Shown: positions 1 through 7,855 of the stretch, in pieces | Position numbering within the stretch: position 1 is the first letter of the stretch | Layout of the letters: each line of letters begins with the position of its first letter | NCBI GenBank assembly: GCA_049680295.1 | Contig: JBAUHN010000078.1 | Coordinates: 1 to 21,541 of the forward strand | Length of the DNA stretch: 21,541 nt | Origin: JBAUHN01 sp049680295 | Lineage (GTDB): Bacteria; Pseudomonadota; Alphaproteobacteria; Rhodobacterales; Rhodobacteraceae | Direction of reading: 5' to 3' | Notes under the pieces: generated by a model | What the model saw: only the letters and a program-made list of their open reading frames with translations | Databases searched by the model: none | Told to the model about the DNA's origin: nothing | Translations under genes and position numbers: made by a program

Positions 1-1351
1 GCAGGGTCAGAACGATCGATGCACCTTTTGCCGCCTCCATGATCCTAAGGGAGCCACCATGGTTTTCCATCACACGCGCTGCAATCGGCAAGCCCAGACC
101 GCTGCCTTTGCCACCATTGGCCTGACCAAAGCGGCTGATGGCTTCGATATGTTTTTCGGGTGGAATACCTGCGCCATTGTCCTGAATGGACAGGACCACA
201 TTGGCCGCGTCGCAAGACAGGTTCAGTTTGATTTCAGAGACTTCCGGCCCGCCATGCACCACCGAATTTGTCAGCACATTCAAAACCGCCTCTTGCAACA
301 TAACGGCATCGCCCTGAATGCGGGCGGGCGTCTTGGGCAACGTTATAGACACCGTAATTTTGCCCTGCGGATGTTGCAGCCGGAAAGTACCCGCGACTTT
401 GCCCACAAGCGCGCTGAAATCGAACTCCTGACCTGATTGCAGCACGTCCGTTCCGCTGGCCCTTTCGAAAGACAGCAATTGGTTGGTCAGATTGCTGGCC
501 TCGCGGGCGGCTTGTACCAGTTCGGTGCTGCGCTCTTTTGCCGCTTGGGCAGTGGGGGCATTCTGCACTGCTTCGGCCAGGGCCAGAACACCTGCGACGG
601 GGTTTCTAAGCTGATGTGCCGCGTTCGAAATAAATTCATCCTTGGAACTGATCCGACGCGATACTCTGTTCAAAAGCGCGTTCAATGTGTCGACCAATCC
701 GCGGGCCTCAACGGGAACGCGGCGTTTGATCGGTTCCAACTCGGAGGGGGTGCGTTTTGCAATTGCCTGCTCAAGGTCCAACAGCGGACGCAGGCCCAAT
801 GCCACGCCAAACCACACCACCAAAGCAACCGATACAACCAGCAATAGGATCACGGCAAAGGATCGCGACACGACCTCGCGGACAAAGCCGCTGCGCACGT
901 CGGCGTTTTGCCAAACGGTGATGTTAAAGGTGCCGACAACGCCGCTTACGGTTGTGACGTCCTGAAACCGAAGAACGCGCACATCCTGGCCCTGATAACG
1001 CGCATTAAAGTAGTAAGGGTCAGTCTGCGCTGACGGCGCGGATTTAGGCAGCACCGGTGGTGTGGAATATCCGGTGACAAAAACCCCGTCCGGGGCATAG
1101 ACGTGATAGAATATTTCGCCGCCCGATGTGTCATTGACCAACCGGCGCGTGGCGGGGCTAAGTGCGTCACCATCTGACACCGCAATATCGCGCGAGATTG
1201 CCAGTGCCGCCGACAACAATCCGCGATCAAAAATGTTTTCCGCCCTTTGTGTGGTCGTGCGAAACTGCCATGCACCGGCCACCAGCGCGATCAGCAACAG
1301 CGGCGTCAGGATGATCAAAATCAACCGGAACCGAAGCGAATATACGTTCAT
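1..1351 (-). CDS. tctE: TctE-like sensor histidine kinase (3' end cut by window)
   Basis: This is the membrane sensor kinase partner of the adjacent response regulator. About 450 residues are visible and the reading frame is still open at base 1. An N-terminal membrane helix lies at about residues 7-27, followed by a periplasmic region and a second hydrophobic stretch near residues 160-185. The dimerisation/phosphoacceptor box reads SNAAHQLRNP, with the histidine at about residue 246. The ATPase domain follows, with an N box (EAVLNVLTNS), a G1 box (DNGAGIP) and a G2 box (GKGSGLGL). This order and length fit the TctE/QseC type. The start codon overlaps the regulator stop as ATGA, which indicates translational coupling. 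The pair diverges from tctC, so it probably senses the substrate of that transporter (inference from context). Only a few C-terminal residues should be missing. Confidence 0.93.
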   Translation of the reverse strand, partial: MNVYSLRFRLILIILTPLLLIALVAGAWQFRTTTQRAENIFDRGLLSAALAISRDIAVSDGDALSPATRRLVNDTSGGEIFYHVYAPDGVFVTGYSTPPVLPKSAPSAQTDPYYFNARYQGQDVRVLRFQDVTTVSGVVGTFNITVWQNADVRSGFVREVVSRSFAVILLLVVSVALVVWFGVALGLRPLLDLEQAIAKRTPSELEPIKRRVPVEARGLVDTLNALLNRVSRRISSKDEFISNAAHQLRNPVAGVLALAEAVQNAPTAQAAKERSTELVQAAREASNLTNQLLSFERASGTDVLQSGQEFDFSALVGKVAGTFRLQHPQGKITVSITLPKTPARIQGDAVMLQEAVLNVLTNSVVHGGPEVSEIKLNLSCDAANVVLSIQDNGAGIPPEKHIEAISRFGQANGGKGSGLGLPIAARVMENHGGSLRIMEAAKGASIVLTL

Positions 1352-2022
1352 GCAGGTTGATCCAAAAGCAACTGATACCCCAAACCGCGCTGGGTGTTTA
1401 TTTGAATGCCATAAGGGCTAAGCCTGCGACGCAAGCGTGAGACATAGACCTCGACCACCGTATCGGCGACATCGGACCCGACACCATATGCGTGATCCAG
1501 TAGCGTGGTCTTCGAGACAAGGCGCCCATTGGCCGCGAACAGGCATTCAAATAGCGACATTTCACGCCGCGGTATGTCGATTGCCGTTTCTCCGTCAAAA
1601 AGCTGGCGGGCGGCGGCATCGTATTGCAGCCTGCCTATCGTCTCAAGCTGTTGCTGCGGGACCGTCCGTCGGCGCAAAAGTGCCCTGACGCGCGCCTCTA
1701 GCTCAGCCATCTCAAAGGGTTTTATCAGATAGTCATCGGCACCTGCATCCAACCCGATCACCCGGTCTGAAGTGTCGGCGCGTGCAGTCAGCAAAATGAC
1801 CGGTCGCCCATCACCACGTGTGCGCATTTGTTTCAGCAAGGTCAGCCCATCGGTGCCGGGCAGGTTGATATCCAGAATGACCAGATCAGCGCCGTCATTC
1901 TTTAGAAACTGCTCGGCGTGTGATCCATCACTTAGCATATCAACGGCATGACCCGCATCTTCCAGCCGGTAGCAAATGCCTTTGGCGAGGCTGGTATTAT
2001 CTTCGACCAGAATGATCCGCAT
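1348..2022 (-). CDS. tctD: TctD-like OmpR-family response regulator
   Basis: This is a 224-residue DNA-binding response regulator. The receiver domain (about residues 1-115) has the acidic pair E7/D8, the phosphoacceptor D51 in VILDINLPG, a conserved Thr in LLTARAD and the Lys in LIKPF. The C-terminal winged helix (about 130-222) contains RREMSLFECL, VEVYVSRLRRRL and the typical end RGLGYQL. I chose the start at MRIILVEDN because that is where receiver homology begins. An in-frame start ten codons upstream would add residues without family support. It is transcribed away from tctC and overlaps the kinase gene by 4 bases. In the TctD/TctE family such regulators activate a tripartite tricarboxylate transporter. 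The tandem 10-mers just upstream (2041-2061) are a candidate binding site. Confidence 0.94.
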   Translation of the reverse strand: MRIILVEDNTSLAKGICYRLEDAGHAVDMLSDGSHAEQFLKNDGADLVILDINLPGTDGLTLLKQMRTRGDGRPVILLTARADTSDRVIGLDAGADDYLIKPFEMAELEARVRALLRRRTVPQQQLETIGRLQYDAAARQLFDGETAIDIPRREMSLFECLFAANGRLVSKTTLLDHAYGVGSDVADTVVEVYVSRLRRRLSPYGIQINTQRGLGYQLLLDQPA

Positions 2023-2040
2023 GATGAAAATTCTCGGGCT

Positions 2041-2061
2041 TGCAAGTTTCATGCAAGGTTC
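2041..2061. promoter_or_regulatory. Candidate response-regulator operator: tandem TGCAAG 10-mers 11 bp apart
   Basis: The divergent tctD/tctC spacer contains TGCAAGTTTC (2041-2050) and TGCAAGGTTC (2052-2061). They differ at one base and are in phase at 11 bp. OmpR/PhoB-type regulators typically bind two direct repeats about one helical turn apart, and the neighbouring regulator belongs to that family. A further TGCAAGG occurs at 2130-2136, and GCGGACA is repeated at 2074-2080 and 2091-2097. That this is the TctD site is inference from position and spacing. Confidence 0.45.
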
Positions 2062-2120
2062 GCAGGTCAGACAGCGGACATCAACAGGGGGCGGACACCC
2101 CTTGTGCGATTCTATTTTGG

Positions 2121-2138
2121 TCCCTTCGATGCAAGGGA
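2121..2138 (+). promoter_or_regulatory. Small inverted repeat in the tctC leader
   Basis: TCCCTT and AAGGGA form a perfect 6-bp inverted repeat with a 6-base loop. It sits just before the Shine-Dalgarno sequence of tctC (GGGAGG, about 2149-2154). It could be an mRNA hairpin or an operator. It also contains the third TGCAAGG copy of the spacer. No clear promoter hexamers could be fixed around it. Confidence 0.25.
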
Positions 2139-2159
2139 TCGCGTTTAAGGGAGGAACAT

Positions 2160-3266
2160 ATGTCCACTTTCAAAACCACGCGTCGCGCGGCACTTGGCCT
2201 TGTGGCCGCCGCTGCAGCAACATTCTCATTTCAGGCACATGCTGATGGCCATGCCATAGATATGACAGGCAAAACCGTTGAATGGATCATCCCGTTCTCG
2301 GAAACCGGTGGGTCTGCCAAATGGGCCAATTTCTATGCACCGCTTTTGTCCGAGGCACTGCCAGGTCAGCCGACAGTTGTTGTCAAGTTCATGCCGGGTG
2401 CCGGTTCAACCAAAGGCGCCAACTTTTTTCAGGAACAAACCTTTGAAGATGGCACGACGATCTTTGGGTCCAGTGGCTCCACTCAGTTCCCATTCCTGTT
2501 GGGTGATCCACGGGTGAAATTCGACTATGCCGATTGGAATGTCGTATTGGCATCCGGCACCGGAGGCGTTGCCTATCTGCCGCCTGAACTGGCCGGAAAG
2601 ATGGACGGAATGGACGCAAGCGGTCTGAAAGACACCGACTTTATCTATGGCAACCAGGGTGCGACGCGTCTTGATCTGGTGCCGACACTGGCATGGGAAA
2701 TGCTGGGCCTGAACGTCGAAAGCGTCATGGGCATCAAGGGGCGCGGCGATGGTCGTCTGATGTTTGAGCGTGGCGAGGCGAATATCGACTATCAGACGTC
2801 TTCGTCCTATCTGTCGGGCGTCACGCCACTGGTCGACGCAGGTACAGCCGTGCCGATGATGACCTGGGGCGCATTGGATGACGATGGCAACATCGTGCGT
2901 GATCCAACCTTCCCGGATATTCCGACCTTCAAGGAAGTGTGTGACGCGACGGACGGTTGCGAGACATCAGGCGAAGCATGGGATGCGTGGAAGGCCTTCT
3001 TTATTGCGGGTTTCCCGGCACAAAAGATGGTGTTTTTGCCCAATGGCGCATCCGAGGCTGCGATTGCCACCTATACGGCCGCTTTTGAAGCCGTCAAAGC
3101 ACGCGCGGATTTCGCGGAGATCTCGGGCAAGCGGTTGGGTAAATACCCACAAATGACAGGCCCGGTGGCGAAAAAGGCGCTCGACAGCGGCACCAAAGTC
3201 TCACCCGAGGCCAAGGCCTTTGTTGTGAACTGGTTGCAGGAAAAATACGGTGTTTCGCTGAACTAA
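2160..3266 (+). CDS. tctC: Tripartite tricarboxylate transporter substrate-binding protein (TctC/Bug family)
   Basis: This is a 368-residue periplasmic binding protein that captures an organic acid and delivers it to the TctA/TctB membrane unit. The start is the ATG preceded by GGGAGG at good spacing. The signal peptide (about residues 1-28, cut after FQAHA) carries a twin-arginine-like TTRRAALGL, so Tat export is possible. The mature protein has Bug-family hallmarks: WIIPFSETGGSAKWA near the start, then MPGAGSTKGANFF. At about 368 residues it is somewhat longer than the usual 300-330. It has a late Cys pair (VCDATDGCE) that could form a disulfide. It diverges from the two-component genes and is followed by a hairpin and then tctAB. 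The substrate is unknown; a di- or tricarboxylate is inferred from family and neighbours. Confidence 0.92.
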   Translation: MSTFKTTRRAALGLVAAAAATFSFQAHADGHAIDMTGKTVEWIIPFSETGGSAKWANFYAPLLSEALPGQPTVVVKFMPGAGSTKGANFFQEQTFEDGTTIFGSSGSTQFPFLLGDPRVKFDYADWNVVLASGTGGVAYLPPELAGKMDGMDASGLKDTDFIYGNQGATRLDLVPTLAWEMLGLNVESVMGIKGRGDGRLMFERGEANIDYQTSSSYLSGVTPLVDAGTAVPMMTWGALDDDGNIVRDPTFPDIPTFKEVCDATDGCETSGEAWDAWKAFFIAGFPAQKMVFLPNGASEAAIATYTAAFEAVKARADFAEISGKRLGKYPQMTGPVAKKALDSGTKVSPEAKAFVVNWLQEKYGVSLN

Positions 3267-3281
3267 GCCATGCTTTTTGAA

Positions 3282-3310
3282 CGTCCCGCGAAAGTTGCGG
3301 GGCGTTTTTT
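3282..3310 (+). terminator. Hairpin plus U-tract between tctC and tctAB (terminator/attenuator)
   Basis: An 8-bp stem (CGTCCCGC with GCGGGGCG, one G-U pair) and a 7-base loop are followed directly by six T residues. It starts 15 bases after the tctC stop. Because tctAB follows only 24 bases later in the same direction, it more likely works as a partial terminator or mRNA stabiliser that makes binding protein in excess over the membrane subunits (inference). Confidence 0.75.
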
Positions 3311-3334
3311 CAAGCAAGGACAGGGAGCGGACGC

Positions 3335-5362
3335 ATGGATGTAATCATGGAGGCGTTGCCAGCGCTGGGCAGTGCATGGGGTCTGATCTTACAACCCATC
3401 GTGCTTGGCTATCTTATCTTGGGCGTCGTGATGGGCCTGTGCATCGGTGTGTTTCCCGGACTTGGCGGAATTGCCGGGCTGTCGCTGTTACTGCCTTTCA
3501 TGTTCGGCATGGACCCGATTTTGGGTCTGGCATTGATGGTGGGCATGGTCGCCGTGGTGCCGACCTCTGATACTTTTGCCTCGGTTTTGATGGGCATTCC
3601 GGGATCGTCCGCCAGTCAGGCAACTGTGCTTGATGGGTTTCCGATGGCCAAAAAGGGGCAGGCGGCGCGGGCGTTGTCGGCGGCCTTTGCGTCCTCGCTG
3701 TTTGGCGGGCTTGTTGGCGCCAGTTTCCTGACTGTATTTATTTTGATCGCCCGTCCGATCGTGTTGGAATTCCGCACCCCCGAATTGCTGATGATCACAA
3801 TATTTGGGTTGTCGATGGTTGGCATCCTTGCGGGCCGCGTTGCCATCAAAGGCATTGTTGCCGCCGGTCTGGGTATGTTGATCGGTACAATAGGCGAGGG
3901 CGCATCGTCTGGCGATCTGCGGATGTCGTCGTATGATTTTCCCTACCTGACGGATGGTCTGAAACTGGTCATTGTCGGTCTTGGAATTTTCGCCATCCCC
4001 GAGATCATTTCATTGCTGCGCCAGGACCGCGCCATCAGTCAAAAACCACAGCTTGGGGGCGGCTGGATCGACGGTGTCAAAGACTGGTTTGCCAATATCT
4101 GGTTGTCGGTGCGCTGTTCGATCATCGGGGTGATTGTTGGCGTCATTCCGGGCCTTGGTGGGTCTGTCGTGGATTGGATCGCCTATGGCCACGCCGTGCA
4201 AACCACCAAAGATAAATCACAATTCGGCAAAGGCGAAGTACGCGGCGTGATCGGGCCGGAAAGTTCAAACAACGCCAAGGAAGGCGGCGGGCTGGTTCCG
4301 ACACTGCTGTTTGGCATTCCGGGCTCAGGCTCCATGGCGATTTTTATCGGAGCGATTGCGCTTTTGGGATCGGGTCAGATCGAAGTTGGGCCAGCGATGC
4401 TGAAAAACAACCTTGATATCACCTATTCAATTGTCTGGTTGCTGGCGCTTGCCAATGTCGTGGGGACGGTGATCTGCATTGCGGCCTCGGGAGGGATTGC
4501 CAAGCTTACGACGATCCGCTTTGCCCTGCTGGCGCCGTTTTTGTTCATGATCATCAGCTTTGCCGCCTTTCAGTCAGGTCAGAACCTGATGGATCTGGCG
4601 GCCTTGCTGGCGATCGGGTTTCTGGGGATCATGCTGCGCCGGTTTGACTGGTCACGCCCTGCGTTTCTGATCGGATTTGTGCTTTCCAACCCGGCCGAGA
4701 CCTATGCCAATCAGGCGGTGCAACTCGCGCAAAGCCAATTCCGCAAAAGCTTTGGCGACGGAATGGACTACATCTTTTCGCCGATTGTTATCGTGCTGGT
4801 GATCATCACTGTGATTTCAGTGGTTTTGGGGCTGCGGCAGGCCAAGACCATTCTGGCGGAAGGGGATGTGCAGTCCGGCTCCAAACGGGCACCGCTGGTG
4901 TTTTTGCTGATCATCACCGGCTACATTGCCTATGCGTTCTATGATGCCGCGACGATCCCGAGCTATAGCCGCGACCGGACGTTCCCGATGTTTGTTGCCG
5001 GGGTTTGCCTGCTGGGCTGTGCTGCTTTGATCATCCGGATGATGATTAAGCCTGAAACGGATACGATTTTCGCCGACCGTGAACGTAACGGCGAGGATGC
5101 CGAGGCCAGCCACGGGCTATGGCCAACGCTGGCATGGTTTGCCGGGTTGCTGATCCTGACGTCGCTTTTGGGTTTCATCCTGGCCCTTGGGATATTCCTG
5201 TTTGCCTTTATGAAGTTACGTGCCGGGGTAAGCACCTTTTACGCGGCACTTTACACTGCGTCCGGTATTGCCTTCATGTGCGCCATGGCGTGGATATTAA
5301 ACCGTGATTTTCCACCCGGACTGTTACAGGAATATGCTAACTTGCCGTGGCCTTTGAACTGA
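3335..5362 (+). CDS. tctA: TctA-TctB fusion, membrane subunits of a TTT transporter
   Basis: This is a 675-residue integral membrane protein that combines both membrane subunits. Residues about 10-490 are TctA: an early GLCIGVFPGLGGIAGL motif, PTSDTFASVLMGIPGS, a later GVIPGLGGSVVDWIAYG, and PESSNNAKEGG with LLFGIPGSGSMA. These are the paired glycine-rich motifs of the internally repeated family. Residues about 510-675 match the small TctB subunit (usually about 150 residues): roughly four hydrophobic segments with a charged loop around NGEDAEASHG. TctA alone is normally about 500 residues, and no separate tctB lies nearby, so a fusion explains the length. The start ATG has AGGGAG upstream. 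prpF starts 10 bases downstream, so the two are cotranscribed. Confidence 0.9.
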   Translation: MDVIMEALPALGSAWGLILQPIVLGYLILGVVMGLCIGVFPGLGGIAGLSLLLPFMFGMDPILGLALMVGMVAVVPTSDTFASVLMGIPGSSASQATVLDGFPMAKKGQAARALSAAFASSLFGGLVGASFLTVFILIARPIVLEFRTPELLMITIFGLSMVGILAGRVAIKGIVAAGLGMLIGTIGEGASSGDLRMSSYDFPYLTDGLKLVIVGLGIFAIPEIISLLRQDRAISQKPQLGGGWIDGVKDWFANIWLSVRCSIIGVIVGVIPGLGGSVVDWIAYGHAVQTTKDKSQFGKGEVRGVIGPESSNNAKEGGGLVPTLLFGIPGSGSMAIFIGAIALLGSGQIEVGPAMLKNNLDITYSIVWLLALANVVGTVICIAASGGIAKLTTIRFALLAPFLFMIISFAAFQSGQNLMDLAALLAIGFLGIMLRRFDWSRPAFLIGFVLSNPAETYANQAVQLAQSQFRKSFGDGMDYIFSPIVIVLVIITVISVVLGLRQAKTILAEGDVQSGSKRAPLVFLLIITGYIAYAFYDAATIPSYSRDRTFPMFVAGVCLLGCAALIIRMMIKPETDTIFADRERNGEDAEASHGLWPTLAWFAGLLILTSLLGFILALGIFLFAFMKLRAGVSTFYAALYTASGIAFMCAMAWILNRDFPPGLLQEYANLPWPLN

Positions 5363-5372
5363 GGTTCCAGAT

Positions 5373-6464
5373 ATGACCCAAACTGCAATTCCCTTTTTGC
5401 TGATGCGGGGCGGCACCTCGCGGGGGCCGTATCTGAAACGCGCCGATGTGCCGCAAGATCTGGATCTATTGGCCGAGGTTTTGATCAGCATGGTCGGATC
5501 AGGTCACCCCTTAAACATCGATGGCATTGGCGGCGGTGCTGCCGTTACGACCAAGGTTGCGATGCTGTCACGCTCTGACGACGACTGGGCCGATGTGGAT
5601 TACTTTTTCGCGCAAGTCAGTGTCGAGGACCGTCTGGTCGACTTCAAACCCACCTGCGGCAACATCCTGTCGGGTGTCGGCCCTGCCGCGATTGAGATGG
5701 GGCTGGTCGCGGCCCAAGACGGTGAAACCTTGGTCAATATCCGTGCGGTAAATACCGGGGCCAAGGTGGTCGCGCGTGTCCAGACCCCCGGTGGCGTGGT
5801 TCACTATGACGGCGCGGCCCAGATCGACGGCGTGCCGGGCACTGCTGCCCCCGTAGCCCTGCAATTCATGGAAACCGTGGGCGGGGTGACGGGATCGTTC
5901 CTGCCAACGGGTAACCTGAAAGATCATATAGATGGCGTCGAGGTGACATGTATGGACGTGGCGATGCCGATGGTGATTGCCAAGGCCGAAAGTTTTGGCT
6001 TGTCGGGCTATGAAACCGCTGCCGAGCTGGATGAAAACACAGATTTTTTTGCCCGGATGGAAGCAGTACGCCTAAAGGCCGGCGCGCTGATGGGCATGGG
6101 CGACGTGTCGAAATCCGTCACGCCGAAGTTTGGGCTTTTGGCGCCTGCAGCGCATGGTGGCACAATTGCTACGCGGTATTTCATGCCGTGGAAATGCCAC
6201 CCGACAATGGCGGTAACGGGCGCGCAATGTCTGGCCTCATGTGTATTGACGCCGGGCACGGTAGCAGACGGAATGGCCGCTATTCCAAACGAGACGCCAG
6301 CCAAAGTAACGCTGGAACACGCCTCTGGTGTGATCGACGTAGTTGTGGATTTTGAATACGCCTCATCTGGCTTTGCCCTGAAGTCCGCGGGGTTGGTTCG
6401 CACCGCCCGTAAACTGGCCGCCGGTGAGGTCTTTGTGCCGGCCGATGTCTGGGAAGGGAATTGA
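5373..6464 (+). CDS. PrpF/GalD-family isomerase (4-oxalomesaconate tautomerase-like)
   Basis: This is a 363-residue protein of the PrpF family, which has a diaminopimelate-epimerase-like fold and moves double bonds in unsaturated tricarboxylates such as 2-methylaconitate or 4-oxalomesaconate. Family motifs seen: LLMRGGTSRGPY (10-20), NIDGIGGGAAVTTKVA (48-63) and FKPTCGNILSGVGPAAIEMG with the conserved Cys95. The MRGGTS start and the length are closest in memory to GalD (gallate / protocatechuate 4,5-cleavage pathway), but aconitate or methylaconitate isomerase activity cannot be excluded. No prpC, prpB, ligI or galB homolog is in view. It follows tctAB by 10 bases with a GAGGT ribosome site overlapping the tctAB stop, so it probably isomerises the imported acid. 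Confidence 0.85.
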   Translation: MTQTAIPFLLMRGGTSRGPYLKRADVPQDLDLLAEVLISMVGSGHPLNIDGIGGGAAVTTKVAMLSRSDDDWADVDYFFAQVSVEDRLVDFKPTCGNILSGVGPAAIEMGLVAAQDGETLVNIRAVNTGAKVVARVQTPGGVVHYDGAAQIDGVPGTAAPVALQFMETVGGVTGSFLPTGNLKDHIDGVEVTCMDVAMPMVIAKAESFGLSGYETAAELDENTDFFARMEAVRLKAGALMGMGDVSKSVTPKFGLLAPAAHGGTIATRYFMPWKCHPTMAVTGAQCLASCVLTPGTVADGMAAIPNETPAKVTLEHASGVIDVVVDFEYASSGFALKSAGLVRTARKLAAGEVFVPADVWEGN

Positions 6465-6499
6465 CCGCTGGAAAATTTGGTATACAATAGTATACAAAC
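6461..6499 (+). promoter_or_regulatory. Likely sigma-70 promoter overlapping paired GTATAC operator half-sites
   Basis: TTGACC (6461-6466, overlapping the prpF stop) and TACAAT (6483-6488) are separated by 16 bp, a good sigma-70 pair. Two GTATAC palindromes (6480-6485 and 6490-6495) lie exactly 10 bp apart, and the first overlaps the -10. TTGTATACAA-like sites are typical of FCD-type GntR repressors; no such regulator is encoded in this window. The promoter would serve the 79-residue protein and the dehydrogenase. The regulator assignment is inference. Confidence 0.55.
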
Positions 6500-6515
6500 T
6501 AGTGGAGTAAATCTA

Positions 6516-6755
6516 ATGCAGGAAAAATATGATGAGTGCATTCTGATCGCGCGATCCGAACTGGTTATTGCGCGGCAATTTTTGAGTGATGAGATAAGAA
6601 ATTACCCAACGCCCATTTCCGGCTGCGACGCGCAGTTCAACCATCTTTTGGCGGAACGGGAAAAGGTCCAGACGGCGCTTTATGCGCTGGATCAGGTGGT
6701 TTTTGTGCCGACGCCTCGAACGCCGACACAATTTGCAGGTGTGGAGAGCCGGTGA
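6516..6755 (+). CDS. Small protein of unknown function (79 aa)
   Basis: I do not recognise this protein. It is a short, soluble, mostly helical sequence with no signal peptide or membrane segment. The charged stretch around HLLAEREKVQTALYAL (about residues 43-58) could form a helix or coiled coil, and the tail is Pro/Thr-rich (VPTPRTPTQF). The start ATG has GGAG 8 bases upstream and directly follows the GTATAC promoter region. Its stop overlaps the GTG start of the dehydrogenase as GTGA, so the two are translationally coupled and the small protein is very probably real. It might be a partner or regulator of the dehydrogenase, but nothing in the sequence demonstrates that. Confidence 0.75.
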   Translation: MQEKYDECILIARSELVIARQFLSDEIRNYPTPISGCDAQFNHLLAEREKVQTALYALDQVVFVPTPRTPTQFAGVESR

Positions 6756-7723
6756 AAGTTCATATTCTGGATGACTGGTTCAACACGCTTGAAACCTTGC
6801 CGTGTTATGAAAAGCTGGCGGGCCATGACGTGACAGTCTGGACCGATCACCAACCGGATCCAGCGGCGCTTGCGGAGCGCGTCAAGAACGCCGAAGTTCT
6901 GGTGCTTTTTCGCGAACGGACCAAAATCAGCGCCGGGTTGCTGAAACGCCTGCCGGATCTCAAACTGATTTCACAGCGCAGCGTCTATCCTCATGTTGAT
7001 GTCGATGCCTGTACTGCCAATGGTGTGTTGCTTTGCTCGAATATGCATGCAGGTGCGCCGTCTTATGCGGCGGCCGAACACACGCTGGCGTTGATCCTGG
7101 CAAGCTTTCGACAAATTCCGCAACAGGTGGCTTCGCTGAAGGCAGGGCAGTGGCAATCAGGCGTTGGGCGCACATTACGCGGGCGGACTTTGGGTCTGTT
7201 TGGCTATGGGCGCATTGCGGGCGCGGTCGCGGAATACGCGCGCGCACTTGGGATGAAAGTCCAATGGTGGGCGTCTCAGGCAGGTCGCGCCCGCGCGATC
7301 AGTGCTGGTGAAACCGTCGCTGCATCGCGAGAGGCGTTTTTTGCAACCTCGGATATCGTCAGTCTGCACGTCCGTCTGAAACCCGAAACCAAAGGACAGA
7401 TCACTGCCGATGATTTGGCGGCAATGCAGCCGCGTGCTTTATTCGTGAACACATCCCGGTCAGGGTTGGTCGCAAATGGGGCTTTAGAGGCGGAAATCGC
7501 CAAAGGCCGCATCTTGGCCGCTGTCGATGTTTTTGACACGGAACCTTTGACCGACATCCATACGCCGCTGCTGACCCATCCGAACGTCCTGGCCACGCCA
7601 CATATCGGATATGTGACCGAAGATGAGTTCGATCTGCAATTTTCGGACATTTTCGACCAGATCAATGCCTATGCGAACGGGCAGCCGATCCATATGATCA
7701 ATCCCGGCGTTTGGGAACAATGA
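6752..7723 (+). CDS. D-isomer-specific 2-hydroxyacid dehydrogenase
   Basis: This is a 323-residue NAD(P)-dependent oxidoreductase that interconverts a D-2-hydroxyacid and the 2-oxoacid, in the SerA/GyaR-like family. The substrate domain is split around a Rossmann fold with GLFGYGRIAG (148-157). The catalytic set is present: Arg236 in NTSRSGLV, Glu264 in DVFDTEPL and His284 in TPHIGYVTEDEF. It starts at GTG, overlapping the upstream small gene by 4 bases. Length is normal for members without an ACT domain, so a role in serine synthesis is not favoured. Context (TTT transporter, PrpF-like isomerase) suggests it acts on a hydroxyacid intermediate of the imported compound. The exact substrate is not readable from sequence. 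Confidence 0.9.
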   Translation: MKVHILDDWFNTLETLPCYEKLAGHDVTVWTDHQPDPAALAERVKNAEVLVLFRERTKISAGLLKRLPDLKLISQRSVYPHVDVDACTANGVLLCSNMHAGAPSYAAAEHTLALILASFRQIPQQVASLKAGQWQSGVGRTLRGRTLGLFGYGRIAGAVAEYARALGMKVQWWASQAGRARAISAGETVAASREAFFATSDIVSLHVRLKPETKGQITADDLAAMQPRALFVNTSRSGLVANGALEAEIAKGRILAAVDVFDTEPLTDIHTPLLTHPNVLATPHIGYVTEDEFDLQFSDIFDQINAYANGQPIHMINPGVWEQ

Positions 7724-7736
7724 TACGCGCAAGATC

Positions 7737-7842
7737 AACGGAAGCGGCACCGGTGATCCGGGCAGGATCGGGCAAGCCGATACGCCAAATGCGGTGGTGT
7801 TACATGCTTGGCCATTCGCTGTGATGAATGGTCGCTTCCGTT
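7737..7842. repeat. 10-bp perfect inverted repeat with an 86-base internal spacer
   Basis: AACGGAAGCG at 7737-7746 is the exact reverse complement of 7833-7842. The spacer contains another hairpin (CCATTC 7812-7817, GAATGG 7826-7831). The structure starts just after the dehydrogenase stop and could fold the 3' end of that mRNA. It has no downstream T-tract, so it is not a classical intrinsic terminator. Confidence 0.4.
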
Positions 7843-7855
7843 CACGCAAAACCAG

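Noticed and set aside
59..847. Plus-strand frames in the first kilobase
   Set aside because: They are antisense to the histidine kinase, whose H, N, G1 and G2 boxes are all intact on the minus strand.
2040..2159. Upstream extension of tctC by 40 codons
   Set aside because: It begins at TTG with no ribosome site, precedes a proper signal peptide, and would overlap the tandem regulatory repeats.
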